Shown: piece after piece, positions 47,231 to 56,844 of the stretch
Layout: each line of letters starts with the position of its first letter
Position numbering within the stretch: position 1 is the first letter of the stretch
DNA from: Shewanella dokdonensis
Lineage (GTDB): Bacteria > Pseudomonadota > Gammaproteobacteria > Enterobacterales > Shewanellaceae
DNA: 64,000 bases
Reading direction: 5' to 3'
Assembly: GCF_018394335.1 (NCBI RefSeq)
Contig: NZ_CP074572.1
Location: 2,356,001 to 2,420,000 of the forward strand
Translations under genes and position numbers: made by a program
The notes under the pieces: generated by a model
What the model was told of the DNA's origin: nothing
Database searches by the model: none
Seen by the model: only the letters and a program-made list of their open reading frames with translations

Positions 47231-48289
47231 ATGACGCCAGACCAACAGTTTGCCCGCATGATCAAATTATCCATGTTCGGGTTTGCGATGACGTTTGCCT
47301 ATTTCATGTTGGCGGATCTGAAAATTCCGCTGACACCGCAGGCGATGGCTACTCATTTAGTCACTAAAGTTGCACCACAGGTGGCTGGCAAGGTGGTGCA
47401 GGTGGCCGTGCATAACAACCAGCAGGTACAGCAGGGTGAGTTGTTGTTTGTGATTGATCCACAGCCTTATCAGCTGGCATTGCAGCAGGCCCAATTAGCG
47501 CTGGAACAAGCGCAGCAGGATAACGCCGAATTGGACGCCTCTATTGCGGCGGCGCAGGCTAGTGTTACTGCCAGTGATGCAGCGCTGGCACAAGCCCAGC
47601 GCGAGGCTAAGCGTTTGGCCGCCTTGTATGATGAACACAGTGTGTCGCGTCAGAGTCTGGAACAGGCGCAGACCACAGTACGTACTGAGATGGCGGCGTT
47701 GGCATCGGCACATGCACAACTGGCAAAGCTGCGAGTTTCGCGTGGCTTGCCGGGGGAGCAGAATCTGAAACTGCGCCAGGCACAGAATCAACTGGCGACA
47801 GCGCAATTGAATCTGGCCTATACCCGTGTGACCGCCGCTGAAGACGGGGTGGTCACCAACCTGCAATTACAGCAGGGCAGTGTGGTTAACGTGGCAACGC
47901 CTGTGCTGGCTTTGGTGTCGCAACACACCGATATTATTGCGGATTTTCGTGAGAAAACCCTTAAGGATATCGCTCCTGGCAGCGAAGCCTGGGTCGCATT
48001 TGATGGTGAACCTGGGCGTCTGTATGCCGCAACCGTCAGCAGTATTGATGCGGGCGTTAGCGCCGGCCAGTTTGCCGCCGATGGTTCGCTGGCAACGCCA
48101 ACGGAATCTGACCGTTGGGTGCGTGACGCGCAACGGTTGCGACTGCACCTGGATTTGCGTCAGCACGAACAATTACAGTTGGCCGCCGGAGCGCGTGCGA
48201 CCGTGCAGTTGCTGCCTGAACACGGGGTCTTGCGGTTTCTGGCGCACTTGCAGATCAAGTTCATTAGTTTGCTGCACTATATCTACTGA
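47231..48289 (+). CDS. HlyD/EmrA-type membrane fusion protein
   Basis: 352 residues. One N-terminal helix (LSMFGFAMTFAYFMLADL) anchors it in the inner membrane. The lipoyl-like half motif VAPQVAGKVVQVAVHNNQQVQQGELLFVIDPQPY follows, then a long coiled-coil hairpin rich in Ala and Gln (residues about 85-190). The second half (YTRVTAAEDGVVTNLQLQQGSVV) and a C-terminal barrel complete the fold. It partners the DUF2955 permease 8 bases downstream, as in aromatic-acid exporter pairs. Confidence 0.9.
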   Translation: MTPDQQFARMIKLSMFGFAMTFAYFMLADLKIPLTPQAMATHLVTKVAPQVAGKVVQVAVHNNQQVQQGELLFVIDPQPYQLALQQAQLALEQAQQDNAELDASIAAAQASVTASDAALAQAQREAKRLAALYDEHSVSRQSLEQAQTTVRTEMAALASAHAQLAKLRVSRGLPGEQNLKLRQAQNQLATAQLNLAYTRVTAAEDGVVTNLQLQQGSVVNVATPVLALVSQHTDIIADFREKTLKDIAPGSEAWVAFDGEPGRLYAATVSSIDAGVSAGQFAADGSLATPTESDRWVRDAQRLRLHLDLRQHEQLQLAAGARATVQLLPEHGVLRFLAHLQIKFISLLHYIY

Positions 48290-48297
48290 GGCCGCAG

Positions 48298-49326
48298 ATG
48301 TTATTGCGTAATCAGCCGTTGACGGCAAATGATCTGCGACAGTGCCTGCGAGTGGCCTTTGGTGCCACTCTGGGTTTTGTTCTTTGTAAGTTGATGAACT
48401 GGAACTACGGCGTATTTTATGTAGTGACCCCCATGCTGTTATTGGGGCTGGTGCCGACCATGAATGGCCATGCCGCGCGGCAGTTACTGGCCGCCGGGGT
48501 TGTCAGTGGTATTGAAGTGGGGATTGTCGGTGGCCTGTTCGGTGGGCATCCAGGCTTGATGACACCGCTGGTGTTCCTGTTGTTTCTGTATCGTTTTGCC
48601 TGTATGTCGAAGGGCAGTCTGTTCCTGTTTGGCGCCAATGGCGTCATTAACCTCAGTATCATGCTGCATTTTGCCAGCTACCCGGTGACAGATCTGAACG
48701 ATCTGATCTGTAGCAATCTGCTGGCTTGCGTGCTGTCCGTAATTATTGCCTATCTGATGACGGCATTATTTCCTGATGTGACAGCTCGCGCCGCCCACAG
48801 CGCTGAACCCAAGCAACCCCATAGGATGCGGCATGAAGCGCTGCTCGGTGCCAGCATGGCAACGATTTCATTTCTGGTGTTTCAGCTGTGCGATCTGAAA
48901 GACTCATTGTCTGCGCAGGCAACCACCTTGCTGCTGTTATTTCCCATGCACTGGAATGGTGCGCTGGGCTATGCCAAAAAACGCGCGATGGGCACCATTC
49001 TTGGGGTGATTTATGGGCTGTTGGTGCAGTTATTACTGTATGACTGGTCAGGGCTACTGCTGCTGGTCGCGCCGCTGTTATGGTTGGGCACCATGTTGTT
49101 TGCGCAGGCGCATGTGAAAGAAGCCGCAGGCTCAGGTGTAGGTTTTGGTGCCATGACCACCTTAGGTATTCTGTTTGGTCAGTATCTGACACCCGGCAAC
49201 GACCTGTTCTTTAGCGCGCTATACCGTATCTCCAGCATCATGGGCGCCATTGTTGGCACGCTGTGTATCTGCTACTTAATCCATCGCTTGCTTAATAGCT
49301 TTGACGCTACCCGCTTCGGGCAATAA
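48298..49326 (+). CDS. DUF2955/FUSC-like inner-membrane exporter
   Basis: 342 residues with two similar halves of membrane helices (residues about 17-160 and 180-330), joined by a short polar linker. N-terminus DLRQCLRVAFGATLGFVLCKLMNWNYGVFYVVTPMLLLG is typical for DUF2955, which belongs with the aromatic-acid exporter-like (FUSC) group. It is the last gene of the MarR-HlyD operon. Its substrate is unknown. Confidence 0.86.
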   Translation: MLLRNQPLTANDLRQCLRVAFGATLGFVLCKLMNWNYGVFYVVTPMLLLGLVPTMNGHAARQLLAAGVVSGIEVGIVGGLFGGHPGLMTPLVFLLFLYRFACMSKGSLFLFGANGVINLSIMLHFASYPVTDLNDLICSNLLACVLSVIIAYLMTALFPDVTARAAHSAEPKQPHRMRHEALLGASMATISFLVFQLCDLKDSLSAQATTLLLLFPMHWNGALGYAKKRAMGTILGVIYGLLVQLLLYDWSGLLLLVAPLLWLGTMLFAQAHVKEAAGSGVGFGAMTTLGILFGQYLTPGNDLFFSALYRISSIMGAIVGTLCICYLIHRLLNSFDATRFGQ

Positions 49327-49342
49327 GCGGTTTTCGGCCATG

Positions 49343-49366
49343 AAAAAGGAGCCATGAAGGCTCCTT
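49343..49366 (-). terminator. Terminator of deaD
   Basis: AAGGAGCC (49346-49353) pairs with GGCTCCTT (49359-49366). Read on the minus strand it ends in five T, so it serves deaD; it may also slow the convergent operon. Confidence 0.8.
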
Positions 49367-49386
49367 AGTATTGGAACTTGAGCGTA

Positions 49387-51228
49387 TTACTCTTTGCGCT
49401 CACGGCGTTTAGGACGACGTTCGCCTTCAACACGAGGTTTGCTACGTTCAGTGCGTGGGCTGCGTTCGCGCTCAGAATAGCCGTGTCCTTCGTCGTCGTG
49501 CTTACGGCTGCGACGGGGTTTGCTGCCAGTATCCATTTGGGTGCCGACTTCTTTGATATTGATCGGGCGGCCACAAACGCGCACTTTTTTCAGGTGCAGC
49601 AGGATATCTTTTGGCATACCGGCTGGCAGATCTATGGTGGTGATCTGATCAAACAGTTGGATCTGGCCGATGTAACGGCTGTCGATATTGGCTTCGTTGG
49701 CAATAGCACCAACGATGTTACCTACACCAACCCCATGATCGCGGCCTACTTCCAGCATGTAACGGCACATCTTGATGTCTGGATTGTCTTTTAGCGTGTC
49801 AGCGCTGCCAAGATCGGTTGGCGTGGCGCGATTGCTGCTGCGACGACGGTTGCTACGGTCATCACCGCTCTGGAACTTGCTGTCTTGCACATCACGCTGC
49901 CGCTCCTGCATGGCCGGCAGTTGCAGTGGACGTTCTTGCTGTACCTGATACAACAAAGCCGCGGCTAGGATATCGGTATCGACTTCCAGTTGCTGGCATA
50001 GCTGTGCTACCGCGCCTTTCATAAAGTCGAGCTGTTGACCATTGATGACTTCAGCCACCTGATCGCCAAGACGGGACAAACGACGTTCCGCTACGGTTTC
50101 TGGGCTTGGGACTTTCATCGGTGAGATACGGCTGTTAGTGGCCTTTTCGATCATCCGCAGCATGCGCATTTCACGATTAGTCACAAACAGGATCGCCATA
50201 CCACTGCGGCCAGCACGGCCAGTACGACCAATGCGGTGTACGTAAGCTTCGGTATCGTAAGGGATATCGTAGTTGATCACATGACCGATACGTTCTACGT
50301 CCAGACCACGTGCCGCTACGTCAGTGGCGATCAAAATATCCAGTTTGCCATTTTTCAACTGGTCAACGGCGCGTTCACGTGCTTGCTGGTTCATATCACC
50401 ATGCAGCGGTGAACAGGCATAACCGCGGGCATCGAGTTTTTCAGCCAACTCAACACAAGAGTTACGGGTACGCACGAAGATGATAATACCTTCGGTGTTT
50501 TCCACTTCCAGCACTCGCACCAAGGCTTCCAGTTTGTTGTGCTGTGACACCTGAATAAAACGCTGTTCAATTGAGTCAACGGTCGCATGGCTAGAGGCAA
50601 TACTGATGTTGATTGGACTGGCCAGATGCTTGTTAGCAACACGTTTGATCTGCTCAGGCATGGTGGCAGAAAACAGCGCCAGTTGGCGGTCATCTGGAGT
50701 CTGATCAAGGATCCATTCGATATCATCGATGAAACCCATTTTCAGCATTTCATCCGCTTCATCCAGTACCAACGCTTTGATGGTATCGAGTTTGAGTGTG
50801 CCGCGGCGCATGTGATCCATGACCCGACCTGGTGTACCAACCACTACCTGAGGGCCGCGACGCAGCGCCTGTAACTGTTGGTGCATGCTTTGCCCACCAT
50901 AGATAGGCAGTACATGAAAGCCCTTAAGGTATTTGGCATAACTGGTGAAAGCTTCTGCGACCTGTACGGCCAGTTCCCGGGTTGGCGCCAATACCAAAAT
51001 CTGCGGGGCGGTTAATTTATGATCAATGGCGTTGAGTAACGGTAAAGCAAAAGCACCGGTTTTACCGGTACCAGTCTGAGCCTGGCCCAGAATATCTTTA
51101 CCCTCCATTAGAGGTACGATACTGGCGGCCTGGATAGGGGTTGGATGCTCGTAGCCCAATTCGTTCAGGGCGCGCAGCAACTCCTCGGAAAGCCCGAGTT
51201 CACGGAAAGTCAGTTCACTGGATGACAT
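49387..51228 (-). CDS. deaD: DEAD-box RNA helicase DeaD (CsdA)
   Basis: 613-residue ATP-dependent RNA helicase used in ribosome assembly and mRNA decay at low temperature. Motifs in order: AQTGTGKTGAFALP (Walker A), PTRELAVQV, TPGRVMD, VLDEADEML (DEAD), FSATMPEQ, ATDVAARGLD and HRIGRTGRAGRSG. A DbpA-like RNA-binding domain follows near residues 480-560 (MCRYMLEVGRDHGVGVGNIVGAIANEANIDSRYIGQI), and a Lys/Arg-rich tail ends the protein. Length fits DeaD rather than shorter relatives such as RhlE or SrmB. Confidence 0.95.
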   Translation of the reverse strand: MSSSELTFRELGLSEELLRALNELGYEHPTPIQAASIVPLMEGKDILGQAQTGTGKTGAFALPLLNAIDHKLTAPQILVLAPTRELAVQVAEAFTSYAKYLKGFHVLPIYGGQSMHQQLQALRRGPQVVVGTPGRVMDHMRRGTLKLDTIKALVLDEADEMLKMGFIDDIEWILDQTPDDRQLALFSATMPEQIKRVANKHLASPINISIASSHATVDSIEQRFIQVSQHNKLEALVRVLEVENTEGIIIFVRTRNSCVELAEKLDARGYACSPLHGDMNQQARERAVDQLKNGKLDILIATDVAARGLDVERIGHVINYDIPYDTEAYVHRIGRTGRAGRSGMAILFVTNREMRMLRMIEKATNSRISPMKVPSPETVAERRLSRLGDQVAEVINGQQLDFMKGAVAQLCQQLEVDTDILAAALLYQVQQERPLQLPAMQERQRDVQDSKFQSGDDRSNRRRSSNRATPTDLGSADTLKDNPDIKMCRYMLEVGRDHGVGVGNIVGAIANEANIDSRYIGQIQLFDQITTIDLPAGMPKDILLHLKKVRVCGRPINIKEVGTQMDTGSKPRRSRKHDDEGHGYSERERSPRTERSKPRVEGERRPKRRERKE

Positions 51229-51404
51229 TAGATTGTAGCCTTGTGGGTGCGTTGAAAACGCAAAAGAATTTTACAGCAGGAAAATCAACCCCGCGTCGAC
51301 TTTCCATTTCAAAAGCGGCGGATTATAACGCTATGCGCAACAAATATCCAGCGCTGTTGCCAAAGTATAGTGTAAATTCGCCACCAGTCTGTAGAAAAAG
51401 AACA

Positions 51405-51436
51405 CTTCCTTACCCTTGGCGTGTTGGGTAAGGAAG
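51405..51436 (-). terminator. Terminator after the sulfite-locus heme lyase operon
   Basis: CTTCCTTACCC (51405-51415) pairs perfectly with GGGTAAGGAAG (51426-51436). On the minus strand it is followed by TGTTCTTTTTC. Confidence 0.65.
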
Positions 51437-51510
51437 CTGGCGAAAACACGCTAGTGCCAGTAACGGCGCTAGCTGTGGCCCAAGTTGCGCTACCGACCAT
51501 AGCGCATGCG

Positions 51511-52074
51511 TTATGGTTGCTCCTCAGTTATTTGTTGTGCCAGCTGTTGCAGGTATGGCGCCACGCTGGCATCCGCCCAGTCAACATACCCGCGCACAAA
51601 GCCAACGAGTTCTCCATTACCATTCAGTAAAAATGTGGCCGGGACGACATCGGTGGGCAGAATGTCTGCCACTTGCTGCTGTGGGTCGAGCCATAACTGT
51701 GGAAACTGTAATTGGTGCTGTTGCAGAAATGGCGGCACTAAGGTCAGATCTTCATCAATCGATAGTGGCACTACGCTGAGCTGCTGTGGATCGAGTTGCG
51801 GTATTAACTGTTGTAGATGCTGTAAGTCACGCACACACAAAGTGCACCAGGTGGCCCACAGACTGAGCACTGTCATGCGCCCATTATTTTCGGTGAATGT
51901 ATGGGGTGTGCCTTGCAAGTCTCTCAGCGTAATCGGTGCTAAAGGTTGCGGGTGTTGCAGCGTTACCAACTGCCGCAGCACCATAGGCTTGGGCAGCGTA
52001 TGCGCGTTGGCTTGTGCGTAATCTACCGACAGTAGCCATAGCAGTAGCAATAGCCAACTTAAATAACGTTTCAT
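51511..52074 (-). CDS. Periplasmic thioredoxin-like protein of the sulfite-reductase heme lyase
   Basis: About 187 residues starting at MKRYLSWLLLLLWLLSVDYAQA, a signal peptide; the ATG overlaps the stop of the CcmH-like gene. TlpA/DsbE fold with active site LWATWCTLCVRDLQHL (CTLC) and a later cis-Pro region (VVPATFLLNGNGELVGFVRGYVDW). It would keep the apocytochrome or CcmH cysteines reduced for heme attachment. It forms one operon with the CcmF-like and CcmH-like genes, divergent from sirA. Confidence 0.88.
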   Translation of the reverse strand: MKRYLSWLLLLLWLLSVDYAQANAHTLPKPMVLRQLVTLQHPQPLAPITLRDLQGTPHTFTENNGRMTVLSLWATWCTLCVRDLQHLQQLIPQLDPQQLSVVPLSIDEDLTLVPPFLQQHQLQFPQLWLDPQQQVADILPTDVVPATFLLNGNGELVGFVRGYVDWADASVAPYLQQLAQQITEEQP

Positions 52075-52457
52075 GCGGTTTTTTCTCCTTGACGGCGCCC
52101 GAGTACTAACAAGCTGCCGCAGCCCAGAACCAGCAAGACCGGCGCTATCCATAGCAGTGCTGTTGCTGGCGTCAGTGCCGGTTGGTAGCGAATGCGTTCA
52201 CCATAGCGCTGCACCATGAAGTCGATGATCTGCTCTTGGCTTTGGCCTTGTTGCAGCATTTGGTAAATCTGTGCTTTCAGCTCTGCGGCAATAGGCGCTT
52301 CCGATTCATACAGACTCTGGTTGATGGCGGCTGGGCAACGTAACGCCTTGGCAATGTCATTGCTGAGGCGGATGAGGTTTTGCTCGGCACTTGCTAGCGG
52401 CAAACTCAATAGCAGTGCCAAGGCCAGCAGTAGCGATAGCCGCTTATGGTGACTCAT
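52071..52457 (-). CDS. sirF: CcmH/NrfF-like heme lyase subunit lacking the second Cys
   Basis: About 128 residues. It has a signal peptide (LSLLLALALLLSLPLASAE), a CcmH helical domain and a C-terminal membrane helix (ALLWIAPVLLVLGCGSLLVLG). The conserved motif is normally LRCPxCQNQS; here it reads LRCPAAINQSLYES, so the second Cys of the pair is missing. The rest (EAPIAAELKAQIYQMLQQGQSQEQIIDFMVQRYGERIRYQP) is canonical. The start overlaps the CcmF-like stop by 14 bases. The symbol follows the Shewanella sir locus and is tentative. Confidence 0.85.
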   Translation of the reverse strand: MSHHKRLSLLLALALLLSLPLASAEQNLIRLSNDIAKALRCPAAINQSLYESEAPIAAELKAQIYQMLQQGQSQEQIIDFMVQRYGERIRYQPALTPATALLWIAPVLLVLGCGSLLVLGRRQGEKTA

Positions 52458-54348
52458 AGGCCACTCCTTGGTGCATGGTTTTATGGGGGATGACAATCGG
52501 CAACCGCCGATAAATGCGCGGGCAACAGGCGCACAAAGCGGCTGGCAGCAGTAACAATCCGCCTAGCCACAGCCAACTGATCAAGGGTTTGATGCTGATA
52601 CGCACCAGATAAACGCCGGGTTCCAACTCTTGCCCAAGCGAGACATAAAAATCTTGTAGCCAGCCGTGGTATACCGCCGCTTCGGTGACTTCCATACCGT
52701 TGCTGCGAAAGGTCTGTCGCTGTGGCTGTAACTTAGTGAGCAACTGCTCTTGGCCGCGATACAGTTCTATTTCTGCGGCAATGGCGTGATAAGCCCGTTG
52801 CTCCAGCGTCAAGGTATCGCGGTAGACAAAACTGTAGCTGCCAAAGCTGCTATGCAGCGTGCGTCCCTGATCGGCACTCATGCGTAGCAGCGCTTCGGTT
52901 TCGTATTGACTACTGCAAGTGCCACCCAAAATTGCAATGGCGACCGCCACATGGGCAATGCGTCCAGCAATGGCGGGGTGCTTGGCATGTGGGTAAAACC
53001 ACAGTTGGATTTCTGCCAGCAATAACCAACTGGCGGCGGCAATGCCCAGAAAAGTAAACCCTGGGCTGTGACCCGGAAACAGCAACACCCACAGCCCACT
53101 GAGTAGCAGCCAAGGCAGTAGCAGCCAAGCATTGCCATGTCGTCGCACAAAGCTCCAGCCCATCAGCAATGTCATCAGCAACAGTAGCGGGACAAAAATC
53201 ATATTGAAATAGGGCGCACCGACCGACAAGGTGCCTAATCCCAACATGTCACAGAACAATGGATATAGCGTTCCAAGCAGCACGGAAAATGCGGCTGCCA
53301 GCAGTAATGCAATGCCTAATAGCAACGGAATTGCAGCGGCTTCGCCATAGCATTTCAGCTGTGAGCAGCGTCTGCCATAGAGCCATAACGCAGGTAGCAG
53401 AAACAACGCCATCAACAGCAACAGTAATGCGCCTCTTCCGCTGTTGCTGGTAAACGCATGGACTGATTGCACAATCCCTGAACGCACCAGAAAAGTGCCC
53501 AGCAGACAACTGCCAAAAGTGATGATCCCCAGCAGCAGGCTGAGCCGTGCCAGTTGTGGTGACGGCTGTTTGGGCAACAGGCAATGTAACAGGGCGCTGC
53601 TCAACAGCCAGGGAATAAACGCGGCATTTTCTACCGGATCCCAGAACCACCAACCACCCCAGCCCAGTTCAGTGTAAGCCCACCAAGCACCCAAGACATT
53701 CCCCGCACTGAGGAATAACCAGCTCAGCAAACTCAATTGTCTGAGCGCGCGCCACGCCTGATGAAATCTGCCATCCAGTAAAATAGCCACGCAGATGGCA
53801 AACAGCGCGCCTAGCAGTGCATAGCCCGCAAATAACAAAGGGGGATGCAGGATCAAACCGATATCTTGCAGAATCGGGTTGAGATCGCGCCCCTCTGGTG
53901 GCACGGCGGGCAACAGTCTGGCAAAGGGATTAGCGGTTAGCAGTATCACTATTCCAAATGCACCACTTAACGCCGCCAAGATCGCCAGCGCTTGCCGTTG
54001 TAGTTGTGGCAACTGGCTGCGCCGAAAATACTGTAGTAACCCGCCAAGCAGCAGTAACCACAGTAGCAATGAACCTTCGTGACTGCCCCAAACGGCGGCC
54101 ACCTTATACAGTAGCGGTAGCTGGCTGTTGCTGTTATCGGCAACATAACGCACTGAAAAATCATCAGTAATAAAGCAGTAACTCAGTAACAGATAACTGG
54201 CCGTCAGTGTCAGCGTGGCACTATCGGCCAGCAACTGACTCAGCCTGAAGTTGCTGCGGTTGTGTGGTAGCCATAGCAGACTGCACGCTGTGCCCCACAT
54301 CAGCGCTGTCGCCAGGATCAGTAATAAGTGTCCGGTTTCCGCCGTCAT
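52444..54348 (-). CDS. sirE: CcmF/NrfE-like heme lyase for the sulfite reductase
   Basis: 634-residue membrane protein with about 14-15 helices. The WWD heme-handling motif is TELGWGGWWFWDPVENAAFIPWL near residue 225. Conserved His residues are visible in WGSHEGSLLLW, DIGLILHPPLLFAGY and SGIVQSVHAF. In Shewanella a dedicated lyase of this type attaches the heme at the CX15CH site of SirA, which the general Ccm system does not handle. Position divergent from sirA supports this. A small hairpin precedes its ribosome site. The symbol is by homology of position and is tentative. Confidence 0.9.
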   Translation of the reverse strand: MTAETGHLLLILATALMWGTACSLLWLPHNRSNFRLSQLLADSATLTLTASYLLLSYCFITDDFSVRYVADNSNSQLPLLYKVAAVWGSHEGSLLLWLLLLGGLLQYFRRSQLPQLQRQALAILAALSGAFGIVILLTANPFARLLPAVPPEGRDLNPILQDIGLILHPPLLFAGYALLGALFAICVAILLDGRFHQAWRALRQLSLLSWLFLSAGNVLGAWWAYTELGWGGWWFWDPVENAAFIPWLLSSALLHCLLPKQPSPQLARLSLLLGIITFGSCLLGTFLVRSGIVQSVHAFTSNSGRGALLLLLMALFLLPALWLYGRRCSQLKCYGEAAAIPLLLGIALLLAAAFSVLLGTLYPLFCDMLGLGTLSVGAPYFNMIFVPLLLLMTLLMGWSFVRRHGNAWLLLPWLLLSGLWVLLFPGHSPGFTFLGIAAASWLLLAEIQLWFYPHAKHPAIAGRIAHVAVAIAILGGTCSSQYETEALLRMSADQGRTLHSSFGSYSFVYRDTLTLEQRAYHAIAAEIELYRGQEQLLTKLQPQRQTFRSNGMEVTEAAVYHGWLQDFYVSLGQELEPGVYLVRISIKPLISWLWLGGLLLLPAALCACCPRIYRRLPIVIPHKTMHQGVAYESP

Positions 54349-54759
54349 GTCCGTCTCCTTGTTTCCCGGTTCTGTTCCGGAAGTCCTGCTACTGCCGCTG
54401 AATCTAGCGGATATCCATCAGCAAACTGTGATCCCGTTGCGGTTGCCATCAGGCTTGTGAATTTTTCACAAATTCAGCCGGATTTTGAGATTTTTTGAGA
54501 GTTAAAAACCGTGGTTTTACAACTGAATTCTTCACAGTGATAAAAATTAAACCCATTGAAATAAAACAGTTTTTATCGTTTGAGAATTTCTGAGATGTGA
54601 CAGATTTTTCAGTGTGCGCCAGCGCAGATTTTTACGGTGGAGGCTTGCCCATTATTGCCCGGTGTCGGCTCCGGGAGTGACCAACATGCAGGCTAGTTGT
54701 GGGGCACTGGCTGTTCCGGAACAGACCAACATCATTTAAAAATATGCGAGGAGAGAGTG
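54349..54759. promoter_or_regulatory. Divergent control region of the sulfite-respiration locus
   Basis: About 410 bases without a gene. A CRP-like dyad TTGTGA-ATTTT-TCACAA sits at 54455-54471. Its half sites match CRP, but the spacer has 5 rather than 6 bases, in a T run where a base may have been lost. A hairpin at 54363-54382 (TTCCCGG/CCGGAA) directly abuts the sirE ribosome site AAGGAG. CRP control of sirA is known in Shewanella oneidensis. Confidence 0.55.
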
Positions 54760-56791
54760 ATGAAACCATGGAACCCCAAAACAGTTGCTGGTGCACTGTT
54801 TTGCCTGGGCACTGCTATAGCAGTTGGCCCAGTGATGGCGAACTCTGACAGTAAACCGGGACATAACAACAAGAGCATGAGCGAAGCCGCGCTGGAAGTG
54901 ATTGCTCACCCGGATCTGACAGAACCCACCCGCGGCGTGAAAACGCTGGACGATTATGTAGTGCAGGAAAAGGAGCTGTTCGACTTTTTGTTTGAGCACC
55001 ATCCTATCTTTAAATATGCCGCAGAAGGCCGGATAAAGGGCAATATCAGGTATCTGACCGCGGCGAAGAGTACCTGGAAGCGGGCGGCAGTGCCAAATAC
55101 GCCAAACGTGTCGGGCATCCTGCCGCCGTGCAATATCGTCTGGGGGCTAAGTCGATTCTGGATTATCCCAACAAGTTTGTTGGGCCGGAAAAATGCGGCG
55201 AGTGTCACCAAGTGCAGTATGAAAAGTGGAAACGTTCACGTCACGCCCAATCAATCCGTTTCCCAGGTGAACATCCAGAAGTGGATAACGATCTGAAGAA
55301 AAAACTGTACGGGTCGCAGGCATCAATTCTGGCGGACGGTATCACCCCTGACACCATCTATGCCACCATTGGCACACCACGTACCAAATACGGTTATATC
55401 GATAACTGGCTGGTGCGCGGTTCCTACCATATTGAAGGCGGTTTGCTGAAAGACGGTACTGGCACCTTGGTGGCCGGTGGTAACCAGTTCTCCCGTGGCT
55501 GGGCTGAGTGGTTGACCCCAGAAATGGCCAAAAAGATCAAAAAAGTGATTCCTGATTTCCCAACCGAAATGAAAGAGTTCGGCGGCAGTGGTTCGCACCA
55601 ATGGGGGATGACTTCCTACGGCGCCAGCTATGGCAAGAACTTCCTGTTCCAGCCTGCCAGTTCCTACTGCGAGGTGTGCCACACCTTCAAATTTGACTTC
55701 AAAACTAAAGATGAATTTTTTGCCGCACTTGGCGATGCCAAGAAACTGCAAGAACACACCATCAGCCGTGGTATCGCTTGTGAAGAATGTCATGGCGCCG
55801 GTGGTCATCTGGCCGGCGGTATTGGCGGCGGAATGCCTTCCAACTGCGAACGTTGTCACCAGCGCTTCAATTACATAGATGCGCAGGCCGAAACTCCACA
55901 GGGCAAAGACAAACTGGAATATGCCTTTAACGCCAAGTTCAAGTCTGCTTGTCCTTCCTGTGGTACTGAAGGGGCGCAGATGTTTATGTCTGAACATTAT
56001 GACAAAGGCATGCGCTGCTCTACCTGTCACGACCCACACGAAGTGACCGCTAACGACTGGAAATCGGGTTTCACCGTGCCAGGGCTGAAGAAACAGTGTG
56101 TGGATTGCCACGAAGCGCAGGCGGAAATGGCGCGTAATACTACAACTCACAGCAAATCTAGCTGTACTGCTTGCCATATGCCGAATATGGGTAGCTGTGA
56201 AAACTTCACTGCAATTCAGTATCCAGACCATGCCGGTTTCGATGCGGTGCGTAAGTCTCACCTGTGGAAAATTGACATCAGTCCAGATCGCAAGAGTCTG
56301 AATCCGCCAGAGGGCCAGCCACGTAAGAGCACTACCAAAGGCTGGACCATTGCCAAGGATGAAAACGGTCACGGTTATATCGACCTGATGTGGAGCTGTG
56401 CGCGTACCTCGGTTTCTGACCACGACGTGGTAGACAACAAAGGCTGTCATAGCCAGTTCCAGTCCAACATGGGCGCTTCACTGCAGTTCAAAGATCAACA
56501 GCAGATCTACGGCAAAGTGATGGCTTGGCAGACCCCGGTAAAAGACACCTTTGCCAAAGTGGAAAGTGCGGTCAAACAGGTCAATCGCCAGTTGCAGAAA
56601 GCCAATCTGTCAGTGGCTGACAAGACTCAGGTGTTGTTGCTGACTGAAAAAGCCAGCGATGCACTGGAGCTGGTCAGAAAAGACGGTTCCTGGGGGTTCA
56701 CGCACCGCGTTACACCCGTCAGCGTCTGGATGCCGCATTGACCTACGTCACACAAGCGCAGGCCATTATCAAGGGCAGTAGCAAGCTGTAA
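54760..56791 (+). CDS. sirA: Octaheme sulfite reductase SirA (MccA family; two frameshifts)
   Basis: Periplasmic terminal enzyme that reduces sulfite to sulfide. After adding one base at 55035-55037 (AAA) and one at 56692-56696 (GGGGG) the product has about 677 residues. A signal peptide ends near VMANSD. Seven CXXCH sites are visible: CGECH, CEVCH, CEECH, CERCH, CSTCH, CVDCH and CTACH. An eighth atypical site spaces Cys and CH by 15 residues (CARTSVSD...DNKGCH), the SirA hallmark CX12NKGCH. A CPSC segment between hemes four and five may help bind copper, since MccA is a heme-copper enzyme. The GAGGAGAG ribosome site supports the start. Confidence 0.92.
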
Positions 56792-56801
56792 ATGTCAAAG
56801 C

Positions 56802-56836
56802 CAGGCTTCCGGTGTGATGCCGGAAGCCTGAGGAGG
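56802..56836 (+). promoter_or_regulatory. Hairpin fused to the rhodanese ribosome site
   Basis: CAGGCTTCCGG (56802-56812) pairs perfectly with CCGGAAGCCTG (56820-56830), 11 bp. The AGGAGG ribosome site starts at the next base (56831). It separates sirA from the downstream genes and may stabilise or partly terminate the sirA message. Confidence 0.7.
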
Positions 56837-56844
56837 ACGGAATC

